A DNA stretch of 64,000 nt, taken from NCBI GenBank assembly GCA_035607415.1, contig DATNAQ010000093.1:31295-95294 (forward strand). The letters run 5' to 3'. Numbering within the stretch: the stretch's first letter is position 1; every line of letters begins with the position of its first letter. Origin of the DNA: JAQBQH01 sp035607415 (GTDB taxonomy: Bacteria; Myxococcota_A; Polyangia; Palsa-1104). Under the pieces are notes generated by a model. It made no database searches and had not been told where the DNA came from. It saw only the letters and a list, made by a program, of their open reading frames with translations. The position numbers and the translations under genes were made by a program. Shown one piece after another: positions 54,670-64,000 of the stretch.

Positions 54670-55418
54670 AACTGCTCGCCCTCTTCGTTCCGATCTTCGC
54701 CGCCGCGTGCGGCGCGTCGACCGATCCCAACGCCAAGACGCTGCACGACGTCGAGGCGGCGACACGCGCGCTCGATCGTGCGCTCGGCGTCCAGTCCGCG
54801 TTCGTCACCAGCGGCAACATCGACACCGGCGCGACGCCGACCATCATCGCCAACGCGCTCGTCAACCGCGTGATGTCCGAGGGCGCCGGCTGCGTCACGA
54901 CGGCGCCGACGACCGACAACACCATGCACGCCGACTTCGGCGCCGACTGCGGCCTGGCGACGGCGGGCATGCACATCGGCGGCACCGTCGACGGGCGGGT
55001 CGATCCCGACGCGACGACCGGCGGCGTCGTGGTCACGCTCCAGCTCGACGTCACCGTCGACGGCGGCGCGGCGCTCAGCGGCGACATCCTGGTCTCGACG
55101 CCCGACGGCAACGTCTTCACCTGGGCCAGCGACGCCTTGACGCTCGACGGCACGATGATGACGGCGCCGCTCGCGACCGGCGGCATCGCGTCCATGGGCG
55201 CGACCATCGACGTCGACCACGGCACCGCCAACGGCGCGCCGCTCATCCTCGCGGCGGTGCACCAGCTCTTCTTCGGCTGCTATCCCGACGACGGCGGCGC
55301 CACGCTCGGCACGCTCGAGGTCGACTTCGCGTCGGACACGCCGCAGACCGGGCACGTCATGCTCTCGACGGGCAAGGGCGCCACGTTGCCGGCGCGCACC
55401 GGCTGCCCGCCCGGATGA
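54666..55418 (+). CDS. Lipoprotein of unknown function
   Basis: A 250-residue lipoprotein: signal 1-14 with Phe-Ala-Ala-Ala-Cys. The mature part is mostly beta strands with Thr/Gly-rich turns and two or three Cys pairs. No family recognised. Start is GTG 54666, overlapping the stop of the previous lipoprotein gene; its stop overlaps the next ATG, so all three genes are expressed together. Confidence 0.78.
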   Translation: MKLLALFVPIFAAACGASTDPNAKTLHDVEAATRALDRALGVQSAFVTSGNIDTGATPTIIANALVNRVMSEGAGCVTTAPTTDNTMHADFGADCGLATAGMHIGGTVDGRVDPDATTGGVVVTLQLDVTVDGGAALSGDILVSTPDGNVFTWASDALTLDGTMMTAPLATGGIASMGATIDVDHGTANGAPLILAAVHQLFFGCYPDDGGATLGTLEVDFASDTPQTGHVMLSTGKGATLPARTGCPPG

Positions 55419-55840
55419 TCGTCGCCGCCTGCTACTTCGCGGGCGCGCTGCTCGCGTGGTGGATGGCGCGGCGGCTCCATCGCGAGACGCTGCGCAAACG
55501 CAAGTGGCCGACCGTCGGCGGTCGTCTGGTCGAGCGCGGCGTCGGCGCGTATCTGCCCGGGAGCCGCCGCGCGCACGTTCCGCACGTCAAGTACGTCTAC
55601 GTCGTCGCGGGCCACGAGTACGTCGGCGATCAATGCTACCTCGTGCGCACCACCGGAGGGCTGCCGCAGCAGGTGCAGGCGCTCGTCGATCGGTTGCCCG
55701 ACGAGGTCCCCGTGCACTACGACCCGGCGGATCCGCGCAACACATGGCTGTTGGAAACACCGAGGGGGTTCTACTGGCTGCTGCTCGGCGTGTCGCTGTT
55801 GGCGGCGCTCGTCGGCGTGGTGCAGCTGGTCGCAAGGTAG
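55415..55840 (+). CDS. DUF3592-like membrane protein
   Basis: A 141-residue protein with membrane helices at each end (about 3-19 and 119-138) and a beta domain between them. Trp-Pro-Thr-Val-Gly-Gly-Arg-Leu, Val-Lys-Tyr-Val-Tyr-Val-Val-Ala-Gly-His-Glu-Tyr-Val-Gly and Val-His-Tyr-Asp-Pro-Ala-Asp-Pro-Arg match the DUF3592 family, whose function is unknown. ATG overlaps the lipoprotein stop in ATGA. Confidence 0.88.
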   Translation: MIVAACYFAGALLAWWMARRLHRETLRKRKWPTVGGRLVERGVGAYLPGSRRAHVPHVKYVYVVAGHEYVGDQCYLVRTTGGLPQQVQALVDRLPDEVPVHYDPADPRNTWLLETPRGFYWLLLGVSLLAALVGVVQLVAR

Positions 55841-55842
55841 CG

Positions 55843-56225
55843 CCCGCGGTTCGGCCGAACAGATGTGCGTGGCGCCTGTGCCGAGGGGAGTCTTCGGCTC
55901 GCGCGGTCGCCGGCCACGCCCACCTCACCGTCGGCCGCGCCGAAGCGCGGACGAGCGGGGCCGCATCTTTGGCGCAGCAGACGCCGGCGGCCAGGAGTGG
56001 TCGCAACGTATGCGGTGGACGCCGCCGCGCGCTCCGCCAACGAGCGCAGCACCGCTGCCGCGCTTCAGCGCCGCAGCCGGGAGGGTGTGCGCCGCCACCG
56101 ACGGTGCGAGTCGTAGACTCCCCTCTTCGCCATTCTCGAAGGGCGTGTGCACGGCACGTGTGGCCTCCCCCTTGGTACGGCGCACGGCACAGGCGTCACG
56201 CGAATCTGTTCGTCGTACCGCGGGC
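55843..56225. repeat. About 380-base imperfect palindrome filling a gene-free gap
   Basis: The only gap over 300 bases in the window (55841-56246). Outer arms 55856-55883 and 56185-56212 match at 25 of 28 positions as reverse complements, and pairing continues outward with one gap to about 55843 and 56225. Inner arms 55883-55903 and 56104-56125 also pair (both contain GAGGGGAGTCT). The right half carries about 60 extra bases (56126-56184). Nothing in it looks coding. It may be two repeat copies in opposite directions. Confidence 0.75.
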
Positions 56226-56246
56226 TCGACCCGAGCGCCCTCGTCC

Positions 56247-56609
56247 CTACGGCGCCGACGTGCCCTTGCGCCCGTAGTTGTCCTCGAGCCGCACGACGTC
56301 GTCGAGCTCGGTCGTCGACACCTCCACGACGTCGGTGTCCTCGAGCGCGATCATGCGGTGCCGGAGCAGCGGCGTGACATGGAACGGCTGCCGCGGCAAC
56401 AGCACCGTCGACGTCGGCTCCTCGCCTTCGCCGTAGTGCACGAACTCCATCTTGCCGCTCAGCACCATCACCGTCTCGTCCTTCTTGTTGTGATACTGGA
56501 GCGAGAGCGAGTGGCCCTTCTTGATATGCAGGATCTTGCCGACGTAGCGGTCGGTGACCGCCCAGATCAGCTCGTTGCCCCACGGTTTGTCGACGGTCTT
56601 CGTGCTCAT
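56247..56609 (-). CDS. Single-domain cupin, mannose-6-phosphate isomerase-like
   Basis: A 120-residue cupin: Lys-Pro-Trp-Gly-Asn-Glu at the start, then Gly-Lys-Ile-Leu-His-Ile-Lys-Lys-Gly-His-Ser-Leu-Ser-Leu-Gln-Tyr-His with the metal His residues, Glu in the first motif and His near residue 85 in Thr-Pro-Leu-Leu-Arg-His. This is the type found in the cupin part of mannose-1-phosphate guanylyltransferases. It could bind a sugar phosphate or act as an isomerase. Its ATG overlaps the stop of the aldehyde dehydrogenase gene (ATGA). Confidence 0.85.
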   Translation of the reverse strand: MSTKTVDKPWGNELIWAVTDRYVGKILHIKKGHSLSLQYHNKKDETVMVLSGKMEFVHYGEGEEPTSTVLLPRQPFHVTPLLRHRMIALEDTDVVEVSTTELDDVVRLEDNYGRKGTSAP

Positions 56610-58093
56610 CGAAAAATCCACCGCATCATCTTGAGGGTCTGCTTATAGACCTTGTCCGAATAGGGATACCACCACAATTCCTTCTTCAGCGCGATGCGAT
56701 CGTAGTTCACGTGCCGCGTCTGACACAGGTCCTGCAGCCCGCGATCCGAGTGCGTCGATCCCACGCCCGACTGCTTCACGCCCGCCCACGGCGTCTCCGG
56801 CGCGCCGAACGTCAGGAGCACGTCGTTCACCATCGTCGTGCCCGACTCCATCTTCTCGGCCAGGCGCTGCCCCTTGCGCCGGTCGGCGGTGAACACATAC
56901 GCCATGAGCCCGAGCGACGAGTCGTTGGCCAGCGCCACCGCCTCCTCCTCGTCGCGCACCTTCATGATCGGCATGACCGGCCCGAAGATCTCCTTCTTCA
57001 TGACCTCCATGTCGTGCCGGCAGTCGGTCAGCACCGTCGGCGCGAACGCCAGCCCCTTGTCGCTGCGCCGCTTGCCGCCGGTGCGCACCTTGGCGCCCTC
57101 CTTCACCGCCGACGCGATGCGCTCCTCGACGATCTCGGTCTGCCGCTCCCACGTCATCGAGCCGGTGTCCTCGCCCGGCCGCAGCTTCTCCACGTTGGCG
57201 ACGATCTTCTGCACCAGCTCGTCGTGCACCGACTGATGCGCGTAGACGCGCTCGACCGACACGCACACCTGCCCCTGGTTGGCGAACGCGCCCCAGACCA
57301 GCGCCTTGGCCGTGCGATCGATGTCCGCGTCGGCGCAGACGATCGCCGGCGCCTTGCCGCCGAGCTCGAGCGCGCACGGGATCAGCCGCTCGCCGCACGC
57401 GGCGCCGACCTTCTTTCCCGTCGCCGTCGAGCCGGTGAAGATGCAGTAGTCGATGCCGCTGTCGATGAGCGCCGCCCCCGCCGCGCCCCGCCCGGGCACG
57501 ACCTGGAAGAGCTCGGTCGGCATCCCCGACGCGTCGTACAGCTCCTTGGTCTTGAGCGCGATGAGCGGCGTGACCTCCGACGGCTTTTGCACCACGGCGT
57601 TGCCGGCGATCAGCGCCATCACGATCTCGCCCGTCGCGATGCCGAACGGGAAGTTCCACGGCGAGATGATCCCGACGACGCCGCGCGGATGGTAGTGCAG
57701 GTAGCTGCCTCGGTTCTTCAGAAGGTGCAGCGAGATCGGCTCGGGCGCCAGGATGCGCGGCGCGCGCTTGATGAAGTAGGTCGCCAGGTCGGCGATGACC
57801 ATGACCTCCATCGACAGCGCCTCGGGGCGCGTCTTGCCCGTCTCGGCGGAGATCAGCGCGCACAGCTCCTCGGCGCGCGCCACGACCAGATCGCGAAAGC
57901 GCCCTACTCGCGCGCATCGCTCCTTGACCGGCAGCTCGCCCCACGCCGCCTGCGCGCCGCGCGCGCGCGACACCGCGTCGCGGATCTCGGCGGCGCTGGC
58001 TTCGTGCACCTCGCCGAGCACCTCACCGGTGGCTGGATTTCGCGACACGATCACGTCGTGCTTGCCGACGTCCACGCTGGCTAGCGCGCCCAT
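56606..58093 (-). CDS. Aldehyde dehydrogenase (succinate-semialdehyde/aldehyde type)
   Basis: A 495-residue NAD(P)-dependent dehydrogenase. Signature residues: Asn in Pro-Trp-Asn-Phe-Pro-Phe, Glu in Leu-Glu-Leu-Gly-Gly-Lys-Ala-Pro, and the catalytic Cys in Asn-Gln-Gly-Gln-Val-Cys-Val-Ser. Gly-Ser-Thr-Ala-Thr-Gly and Lys-Pro-Ser-Glu cofactor sites are present. The C-terminal stretch (Trp-Tyr-Pro-Tyr-Ser-Asp-Lys) is longer than in most and ends basic, perhaps to touch the membrane. ATG 58093 with GGGAGG upstream is preferred to a start 45 bases earlier. Substrate cannot be told. Confidence 0.93.
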   Translation of the reverse strand: MGALASVDVGKHDVIVSRNPATGEVLGEVHEASAAEIRDAVSRARGAQAAWGELPVKERCARVGRFRDLVVARAEELCALISAETGKTRPEALSMEVMVIADLATYFIKRAPRILAPEPISLHLLKNRGSYLHYHPRGVVGIISPWNFPFGIATGEIVMALIAGNAVVQKPSEVTPLIALKTKELYDASGMPTELFQVVPGRGAAGAALIDSGIDYCIFTGSTATGKKVGAACGERLIPCALELGGKAPAIVCADADIDRTAKALVWGAFANQGQVCVSVERVYAHQSVHDELVQKIVANVEKLRPGEDTGSMTWERQTEIVEERIASAVKEGAKVRTGGKRRSDKGLAFAPTVLTDCRHDMEVMKKEIFGPVMPIMKVRDEEEAVALANDSSLGLMAYVFTADRRKGQRLAEKMESGTTMVNDVLLTFGAPETPWAGVKQSGVGSTHSDRGLQDLCQTRHVNYDRIALKKELWWYPYSDKVYKQTLKMMRWIFR

Positions 58094-58382
58094 CTCGCAC
58101 CTCCCGGCGAAACCATAGCACTCTTCCCAAGGCCGCAAATACGCGCGGCACCTGTTGCGGCGGCGCTACGAGCCGGGGTCTCGGCTCGCCCCATTTTCCC
58201 ACGGCGGTGCGGCACAACGCCCTGGGAACGAGGGCCCCGGGGGACTGCACGCGCGCGTGTGCAGCGAAAAGACCATGATGTGCGGCGCGCACTTGCAAAT
58301 GGGTGCGGCCAATGGTGCGCGCCTTTGGGCCGATCGCGAAGTAGGCCCCTGGTTTGCTCATGTCGCGGCTCGGAGGATCCCC
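58094..58382. other. 289-base intergenic region with small hairpins
   Basis: Between divergent genes. It holds an imperfect 20-base palindrome at about 58246-58265 (CTGCACGCGC...GTGTGCAG) and a short hairpin with GTGCG/CGCAC near 58280. GGAGG at 58372 serves the VWA gene. I see no open reading frame with convincing coding character and no clear promoter. Confidence 0.4.
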
Positions 58383-59438
58383 ATGCGTTTCCCTGGCATC
58401 CGCGTCATTGCGCTACTTGGCGGCCTGGCCGTGGCCGGCTGCGGCGCTTCGAACATCAATCACGGCGGCGGAACGGGCGGCAACGGAGGCAGCGGCGGCA
58501 CCGGTGGAACCGGTGGGACGGGCGGAACCGGTGGCACCGGCGGCACCGGCGGCTCGGGCGGCAGCGGCGACAACAACTGCGGCGAGATGAACTTCAACCT
58601 GATGAAGGGCGGCACGCCGGATCTGCTCATCGTGCAGGATCGCTCGGGCTCCATGGCCGATCCGGCGATGTCGGGCGGCACCGGCTCGAAGTGGGCGTCG
58701 GTCACCGCCGCCATCGAGCAGGTCGTCGGCCAGGTCAACACCGTCGACTGGGGCCTCATGTTCTTCGGCCCCGACGGCTTCGCCAGCTGCACGGTGTCGT
58801 CGACGCCGCAGGTGGCGTGCGGCACGAACACGTCGATGGCCATCAACACGGCGATCAACGGCACGATGCCGTCGACCTCGACGCCGACGGCGGAGGCGAT
58901 GACCGCCGCCATCCAGTACTTCCAGGGCAACACCGACGGCAACGCGCACTACATCCTCCTGTCGACCGACGGCCTGCCGTCGTGCGACGACCCGAACGAG
59001 GTGCAGAACGCCGAGAACGCGGTCACCACCGCGCTCAACGCCGGCATCAAGACCATCGTCGTCGGCATCGGTGACGATCCGCAGGGCACCCAGGCGCTCA
59101 CCACGATGGCCAACAACGGCGGCATGCCCGACACCACCGGCACGACGCCCTACTACCAGGTCAACACCACGACCGACCTCGTGATGGCGCTCGGCAAGAT
59201 CACCGGCAACATCGTGTCGTGCAACTACCCGCTGACGATGGCACCGCCGAATCCGAACTACGTCGAGATCGACGACAACACCGGCAACCCGATCCCGCGC
59301 GATCCGACCCACATGAACGGCTGGGACTTCGGCCCGAACGACATGTCGATCATCTTCTACGGCATGGCCTGCACCGATCTGCAGAACGGCGTCACCACGA
59401 GCATCCAGGCCGTCTTCGGCTGCCCGCCCGTCGGCTGA
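58383..59438 (+). CDS. VWA-domain lipoprotein with Gly-Thr-Gly linker
   Basis: A 351-residue lipoprotein: lipobox Val-Ala-Gly-Cys at residue 20, then a Gly/Thr/Ser linker (about 28-62), Asn-Cys-Gly-Glu-Met-Asn-Phe, and a VWA domain (about 75-280) with the metal site Val-Gln-Asp-Arg-Ser-Gly-Ser-Met. A C-terminal beta domain holds Cys pairs (Ser-Cys-Asn-Tyr and Met-Ala-Cys-Thr). It is a paralogue of the protein encoded at 45.1-46.1 kb. GGAGG precedes the ATG. Likely a surface adhesion or sensing protein. Confidence 0.9.
   Translation: MRFPGIRVIALLGGLAVAGCGASNINHGGGTGGNGGSGGTGGTGGTGGTGGTGGTGGSGGSGDNNCGEMNFNLMKGGTPDLLIVQDRSGSMADPAMSGGTGSKWASVTAAIEQVVGQVNTVDWGLMFFGPDGFASCTVSSTPQVACGTNTSMAINTAINGTMPSTSTPTAEAMTAAIQYFQGNTDGNAHYILLSTDGLPSCDDPNEVQNAENAVTTALNAGIKTIVVGIGDDPQGTQALTTMANNGGMPDTTGTTPYYQVNTTTDLVMALGKITGNIVSCNYPLTMAPPNPNYVEIDDNTGNPIPRDPTHMNGWDFGPNDMSIIFYGMACTDLQNGVTTSIQAVFGCPPVG
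58464..58568 (+). repeat. Coding minisatellite for Gly-Gly-Thr units
   Basis: Nine-base units of the type GGCACCGGC repeat in frame and make the flexible linker of the VWA lipoprotein. Copy number could vary. Confidence 0.75.
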
Positions 59439-59458
59439 GCAGCTTTTCCCAGACCTGA

Positions 59459-59464
59459 TAAACT
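59459..59464 (+). promoter_or_regulatory. -10 box seven bases before a start
   Basis: TAAACT followed by seven bases and the ATG at 59472. No ribosome site. Confidence 0.5.
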
Positions 59465-59471
59465 CTCGCCC

Positions 59472-60029
59472 ATGGCACTGCCCACGGGTGTGACTGCGGT
59501 CCCGCGCACCTTCGGAACGCTGTCGATCGTCTTCGCCAGCCTCGTGCTCGTCAGCAGCGTCTTCGGCATGCTGAGCCTCGTCGTGCCCATCCTCGCCTCG
59601 CACGCGCCACCGTCGGCCAAGCCGGGCGACGCCGAGGCGCTCGAGCTCATGAGCAGCATGTACCTCGGCATCGGCATCATCAGCTGCATCCTCGCCGTCA
59701 TGTCGGGCTTGCTGCTCGCGCTCGGCATCGGCCAGCTGCGCTATCGCAAGTGGGCCGCGCTGTGGAGCCCGCGCTGGGCGATCGTGGCGCTCGGCTCGCT
59801 CGTGGTCATGGCGATCCTCATGACCAGGGGCATGAGCTCGACGATGGGCGGGATGTTCAACGCCGCCGCCGACCCCGGCGCCAAAGCGACGCTGGCGGCA
59901 GGCAAGCAGGTCGGCACCGCCATCGGCGCCGTCTACGCGTCGATGATGGTGCTGTTCTACGCGCCCTACCCCATCCTCCTCCTCGTCTACTTCACGCGCG
60001 ACCGCGTTCGCGCGGCCATGACCGCGTAA
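59472..60029 (+). CDS. Four-helix membrane protein
   Basis: A 185-residue inner membrane protein with four hydrophobic segments (about 14-42, 62-86, 101-117 and 148-173) and a basic C-terminus. A soluble loop between helices 3 and 4 contains Met-Ser-Ser-Thr-Met-Gly-Gly. No family recognised, although similar small proteins are frequent in Myxococcota. The NtrC-type regulator starts eight bases after its stop, so the two are probably one transcript and this protein may feed that pathway. Confidence 0.78.
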   Translation: MALPTGVTAVPRTFGTLSIVFASLVLVSSVFGMLSLVVPILASHAPPSAKPGDAEALELMSSMYLGIGIISCILAVMSGLLLALGIGQLRYRKWAALWSPRWAIVALGSLVVMAILMTRGMSSTMGGMFNAAADPGAKATLAAGKQVGTAIGAVYASMMVLFYAPYPILLLVYFTRDRVRAAMTA

Positions 60030-60037
60030 CCGCCGTC

Positions 60038-61393
<1,356 letters not shown>

Positions 61394-61552
61394 CCCGCCG
61401 GGCCGCGCGCGACCGGCGTCACGCCGCGCCCCTTTTTGCCCCACACGGGCATTCCGCCACGAACCGCACGGCGACAAGTACGCGAACTTGCCCGTCGCTG
61501 CGCGGCACATGCGCTGCAAAGTCCCGCGATCGAAAAGCGCGGGGGTCACTAC

Positions 61553-61846
61553 TTGTTCAAGCTACGCGACGTCCTGGTGGTCGACGACGATGCCGAGCAC
61601 GCGTGCAGCATCGCGCGCGTGTTGCGGTCGCGCCATCACGTGCGCATCGCGATGGGGCTGCGCGACGCCGTGCACGAGCTCGCGCGCAAGGTGCCGGACG
61701 TCATCATCTGCGCGTTCGACATGCCGCCGTATCGCGGCGACGTGCTGCTCGAGATGATCGCGAGCGAGCATCCCGAGGTGCGACGCATCCTGTTCGAGGA
61801 GCGGCCGACCGACGCGACGGCGCTCCTCGCGGCGATCGAAGATTGA
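61553..61846 (+). CDS. Degenerate receiver-domain protein
   Basis: A 97-residue (or longer) receiver-like protein. Val-Leu-Val-Val-Asp-Asp-Asp gives a normal first strand and acidic pocket, but the third strand reads Ile-Ile-Cys-Ala-Phe-Asp-Met-Pro, which puts Ala where the phosphoacceptor Asp belongs, and Arg replaces the conserved Lys (Glu-Glu-Arg-Pro-Thr). It cannot be phosphorylated normally. The start is unclear: TTG 61553 with GGGGG upstream is used; TTG 61436 is also open. It faces the hybrid kinase gene tail to tail. Confidence 0.6.
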   Translation: MFKLRDVLVVDDDAEHACSIARVLRSRHHVRIAMGLRDAVHELARKVPDVIICAFDMPPYRGDVLLEMIASEHPEVRRILFEERPTDATALLAAIED

Positions 61847-61918
61847 TTGTGGCGGCGGCGTGCCGAAGATCGGCCGGATCCCCCCCCGGTAGCCGATCCG
61901 GTGCGCCGCCGCCTCCTC

Positions 61919-64000
61919 TTACGATGCGACCGAGTAGTCGACTTGCGACAGATAGCGATCGAGCGCGTCGATGGCGCGGCCGAGGCCGCCTTCGTCGTGC
62001 GCTTGCGCGGCGTGCTCGATCTCGAGGCCGATGTCGCTGATGCCGTCGAAGCCGTAGCTCGAGCCGAGACCCTTCATGGTGTGGCCGAGCACCCAGATGG
62101 CGTGGAAGTCGCGCCGGCGCAGCGAGCTGCGCGCCGCCTGCGCGTCCTTCTTGCGGTTGGCGAGGAAGCCGGGCACGAGCGGCGCCACGGTCGGCGTGAC
62201 GGCGACGTGCACGCGCTCGGCGGCGGGCGCCTCGGGTGCGCTGGCGCGCGCGATCGCCTCGAGCAGCGTCGGCTTGCGGATCGGCTTGACCAGCGTGCCG
62301 TTGGCGCCAGCCTCGAGGGCGCGCTCTTCGTACTCGACGAGCGCGTGCGCGGTGAGCACGAGGATGGTCGCCGGCAGCTGTCCCTGCGCGCGCTCGTGCT
62401 CGCGGATGGTGCGCACCGCGGTGATTCCGTCGACCGCGGGCATCTCGAGATCCATGAAGATGATGTCGTAGCGCGTGTGCGTGGCGAGCGCGATCGCCTG
62501 CGCGCCGTCGGAGGCGAAGTCGATGGTGTGGCCGCTGTCGGCGAGATAGGCGGCGACCAAAAGGCGCCCGTCGTCGGCGTCGTCGGCGACGAGGATGCGC
62601 AGGCCGCGCGCCGGCGCTGCGATCCCCGCGGCGGCGCTGCGCGCGCGCTCGACGATCGCCGGGCTGGCGGCGAGCGCCGTCGACAGCGCCTCCATCAGAT
62701 CGCGCCGTTTGACCGGCTGCACGAGCACGGCGCTGACGCCGAGCCTGTTGCAAGCGGCATCGTTCTCCGGCGACGGATCGGCGGCGATCACCAGCACGAT
62801 GAGCCGGCCGGCGTCGTGCTGCGCGCGCACCTGGCGCACCAGCTCGCTGCCCCCCTTGCCGAGCTCGCAGGCGAGCACGAGCAGATCGTAGCGCGCCTCG
62901 ACGAGCCGGCGCGCCACCGTCGTCGGATCGCCGGTCTCGTCGACGGCCGCGCCCCAGCCGCTCAGCATGTCGCGCAGGATGAGCCGCCCGGCGGCGTTGC
63001 CCTCGCACACGAGCGCGCGCAGCCCGCGCAGGTTGACCGAGACGCCGCTCGGCCGGATCGCCGTGCCCGTCGGCTCCGGCGCCGGCAGCTCGAAGGCGAA
63101 CGTCGAGCCGTGCCCCGCTTCGCTCTCGACCCAGATGCGTCCGCCCATGCGCTCGACGAGGTGGCGCGAGATGCTCAGGCCGAGCCCGCTGCCGCCGGCG
63201 CGCCGCGTGAACGAGCGATCGAGCTGCACGAAGGGACGGAACAGGTGGCCCACCTTGTCGCGCGCGATGCCGACGCCGGTGTCGCGCACGGCGAAGCGCA
63301 GCCAGCCCTCGGCGTCGGCGGGATCGACGGTGAGCACGACCTCGCCGTGATCGGTGAACTTCACCGCGTTCGATAGGAGGTTCATGAGCACCTGGCGCAA
63401 GCGCAGCGAATCGCCGAGCACGCGCGCGGGCACCTTGTCCGCGACGTGCCACTGGAACGCGAGCCCCTTTTTGTGCGCGCGCGCCGCGATCAGCTCCACC
63501 GCCTTGTCGACCTGCTCGCGCACGCTGAAGTCCTGGTGCTCGACGAAGACCTCGCCCGCCTCGATCTTCGACAGATCGAGGATGTCGTTGAGCAGGCCGA
63601 GAAGGTGCTCGCCGGCGTCGCGCAGCATGCTCACGTACCGTCGCTGCGTGGCGTCGAGCGCGGTCTCCCACAGCAGATCCGACATGCCGATGATGGCGTT
63701 CATCGGCGTGCGGATCTCGTGGCTCATGTTGGCGAGGAACTCGCTCTTCGCCCGGTTGGCGGCTTCGGCCGCGTCGCGCGCCTGCATCAGCTCCGCGGTG
63801 CGCCGGTCGACCTCGGTCTTCAGCAGCTCGTTCTGCTGGCGCAGCGTGCGCGACATGAGCTGGCTCTGCATCGACACGGTGAGCGCCAAGGTCATGATGA
63901 GCAGCGTCACCACCGCGATGGTCGCCGCCAGCAGCACCGGGTCCAGTCCCGTCGCCACGTCCGGGGAATTGCCGGTCGCGATGCAGACGGTGGCGTACAT
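61919..64000 (-). CDS. Hybrid histidine kinase: HisKA-HATPase-receiver-receiver-Hpt (may be cut by window edge)
   Basis: At least 693 residues. A membrane helix at about 21-44, a coiled coil, the phosphorylated His94 in Ser-His-Glu-Ile-Arg-Thr-Pro, and an ATPase domain with Asn-Ala-Val-Lys-Phe-Thr, Asp-Thr-Gly-Val-Gly-Ile and Gly-Ser-Gly-Leu-Gly-Leu. A first receiver (about 325-445) is degenerate (Cys-Glu-Leu in place of Asp-Leu). A second receiver (about 470-590) is intact (Met-Asp-Leu-Glu-Met-Pro). A C-terminal Hpt domain has His in Gly-His-Thr-Met-Lys-Gly. This is a full internal phosphorelay. The ATG is the last three bases of the window, so the true start may lie beyond. Confidence 0.93.
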   Translation of the reverse strand: MYATVCIATGNSPDVATGLDPVLLAATIAVVTLLIMTLALTVSMQSQLMSRTLRQQNELLKTEVDRRTAELMQARDAAEAANRAKSEFLANMSHEIRTPMNAIIGMSDLLWETALDATQRRYVSMLRDAGEHLLGLLNDILDLSKIEAGEVFVEHQDFSVREQVDKAVELIAARAHKKGLAFQWHVADKVPARVLGDSLRLRQVLMNLLSNAVKFTDHGEVVLTVDPADAEGWLRFAVRDTGVGIARDKVGHLFRPFVQLDRSFTRRAGGSGLGLSISRHLVERMGGRIWVESEAGHGSTFAFELPAPEPTGTAIRPSGVSVNLRGLRALVCEGNAAGRLILRDMLSGWGAAVDETGDPTTVARRLVEARYDLLVLACELGKGGSELVRQVRAQHDAGRLIVLVIAADPSPENDAACNRLGVSAVLVQPVKRRDLMEALSTALAASPAIVERARSAAAGIAAPARGLRILVADDADDGRLLVAAYLADSGHTIDFASDGAQAIALATHTRYDIIFMDLEMPAVDGITAVRTIREHERAQGQLPATILVLTAHALVEYEERALEAGANGTLVKPIRKPTLLEAIARASAPEAPAAERVHVAVTPTVAPLVPGFLANRKKDAQAARSSLRRRDFHAIWVLGHTMKGLGSSYGFDGISDIGLEIEHAAQAHDEGGLGRAIDALDRYLSQVDYSVAS

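Overview
The window is about 70% GC DNA with dense, strongly G/C-ending codon use, no tRNA, rRNA, CRISPR array or insertion sequence, and roughly 65 real genes. The gene content points to a myxobacterium-like member of the Myxococcota (old Deltaproteobacteria): a secreted subtilase with a MYXO-CTERM-like tail, many lipoproteins, zinc-ribbon and FHA proteins, a Hanks-type kinase with its PP2C phosphatase, an NtrC-type regulator, a large hybrid histidine kinase, and many carboxypeptidase-regulatory-like domains. No species can be named from the sequence.

Layout. 1-11 kb: a large repeat-domain surface protein, rpmB, a YbjN-like protein, tex-ridA, a receiver-like protein, bcp, a probable ferredoxin-dependent bilin reductase, a tandem PilZ protein, a small basic protein, then a coupled mini-operon ending in a hotdog thioesterase, and ygfZ. 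11-17.5 kb: TolC-MlaC pair, a lipoprotein with an aspartic-protease-like motif, a GH5-like glycosidase and a receiver-GGDEF diguanylate cyclase. 17.5-24.6 kb: one minus-strand operon, pheA-hisC-tyrA-lipoprotein-aroA-serine hydrolase, covering the last steps to phenylalanine and tyrosine. 24.6-31.3 kb: a DsbD-type reductase, a ketosynthase-like protein that has lost its catalytic residues, a small metalloprotease-like protein, a triple zinc ribbon protein, a C45-type acyltransferase and the msrB-msrA methionine sulfoxide repair pair.

31.4-44.5 kb is the most distinctive part. Two minus-strand operons are built round phosphothreonine-reading FHA domains. The first is zinc-ribbon-FHA-FHA, PP2C phosphatase, FHA-membrane-trypsin protease and Ser/Thr kinase. 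The second is a possible Flp-like peptide, an FHA-CpaF-type ATPase with altered motifs, an FHA-FHA-TPR membrane protein and an SMI1-like TPR protein. Between them lies a lipoprotein and a phospholipase C-like secreted protein. Together they look like a signalling network at the cell envelope whose output is not known.

44.5-64 kb: a VWA lipoprotein, the subtilase, an active FabF-type ketosynthase, a RHH regulator-lepA-lepB-sirtuin operon, a winged-helix/nucleotidyltransferase pair with three evenly phased operator palindromes, lipoproteins, a cupin-aldehyde dehydrogenase pair, a second VWA lipoprotein, an NtrC-type regulator, a degenerate receiver and a hybrid kinase that reaches the window edge.

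Across the window many operons are tied together by 1-4 base start/stop overlaps, and at least seven first genes have a TAnnnT-like box 6 or 7 bases before the start codon with no ribosome binding site, which suggests leaderless mRNAs. Several palindromic intergenic elements are not explained by known feature types.
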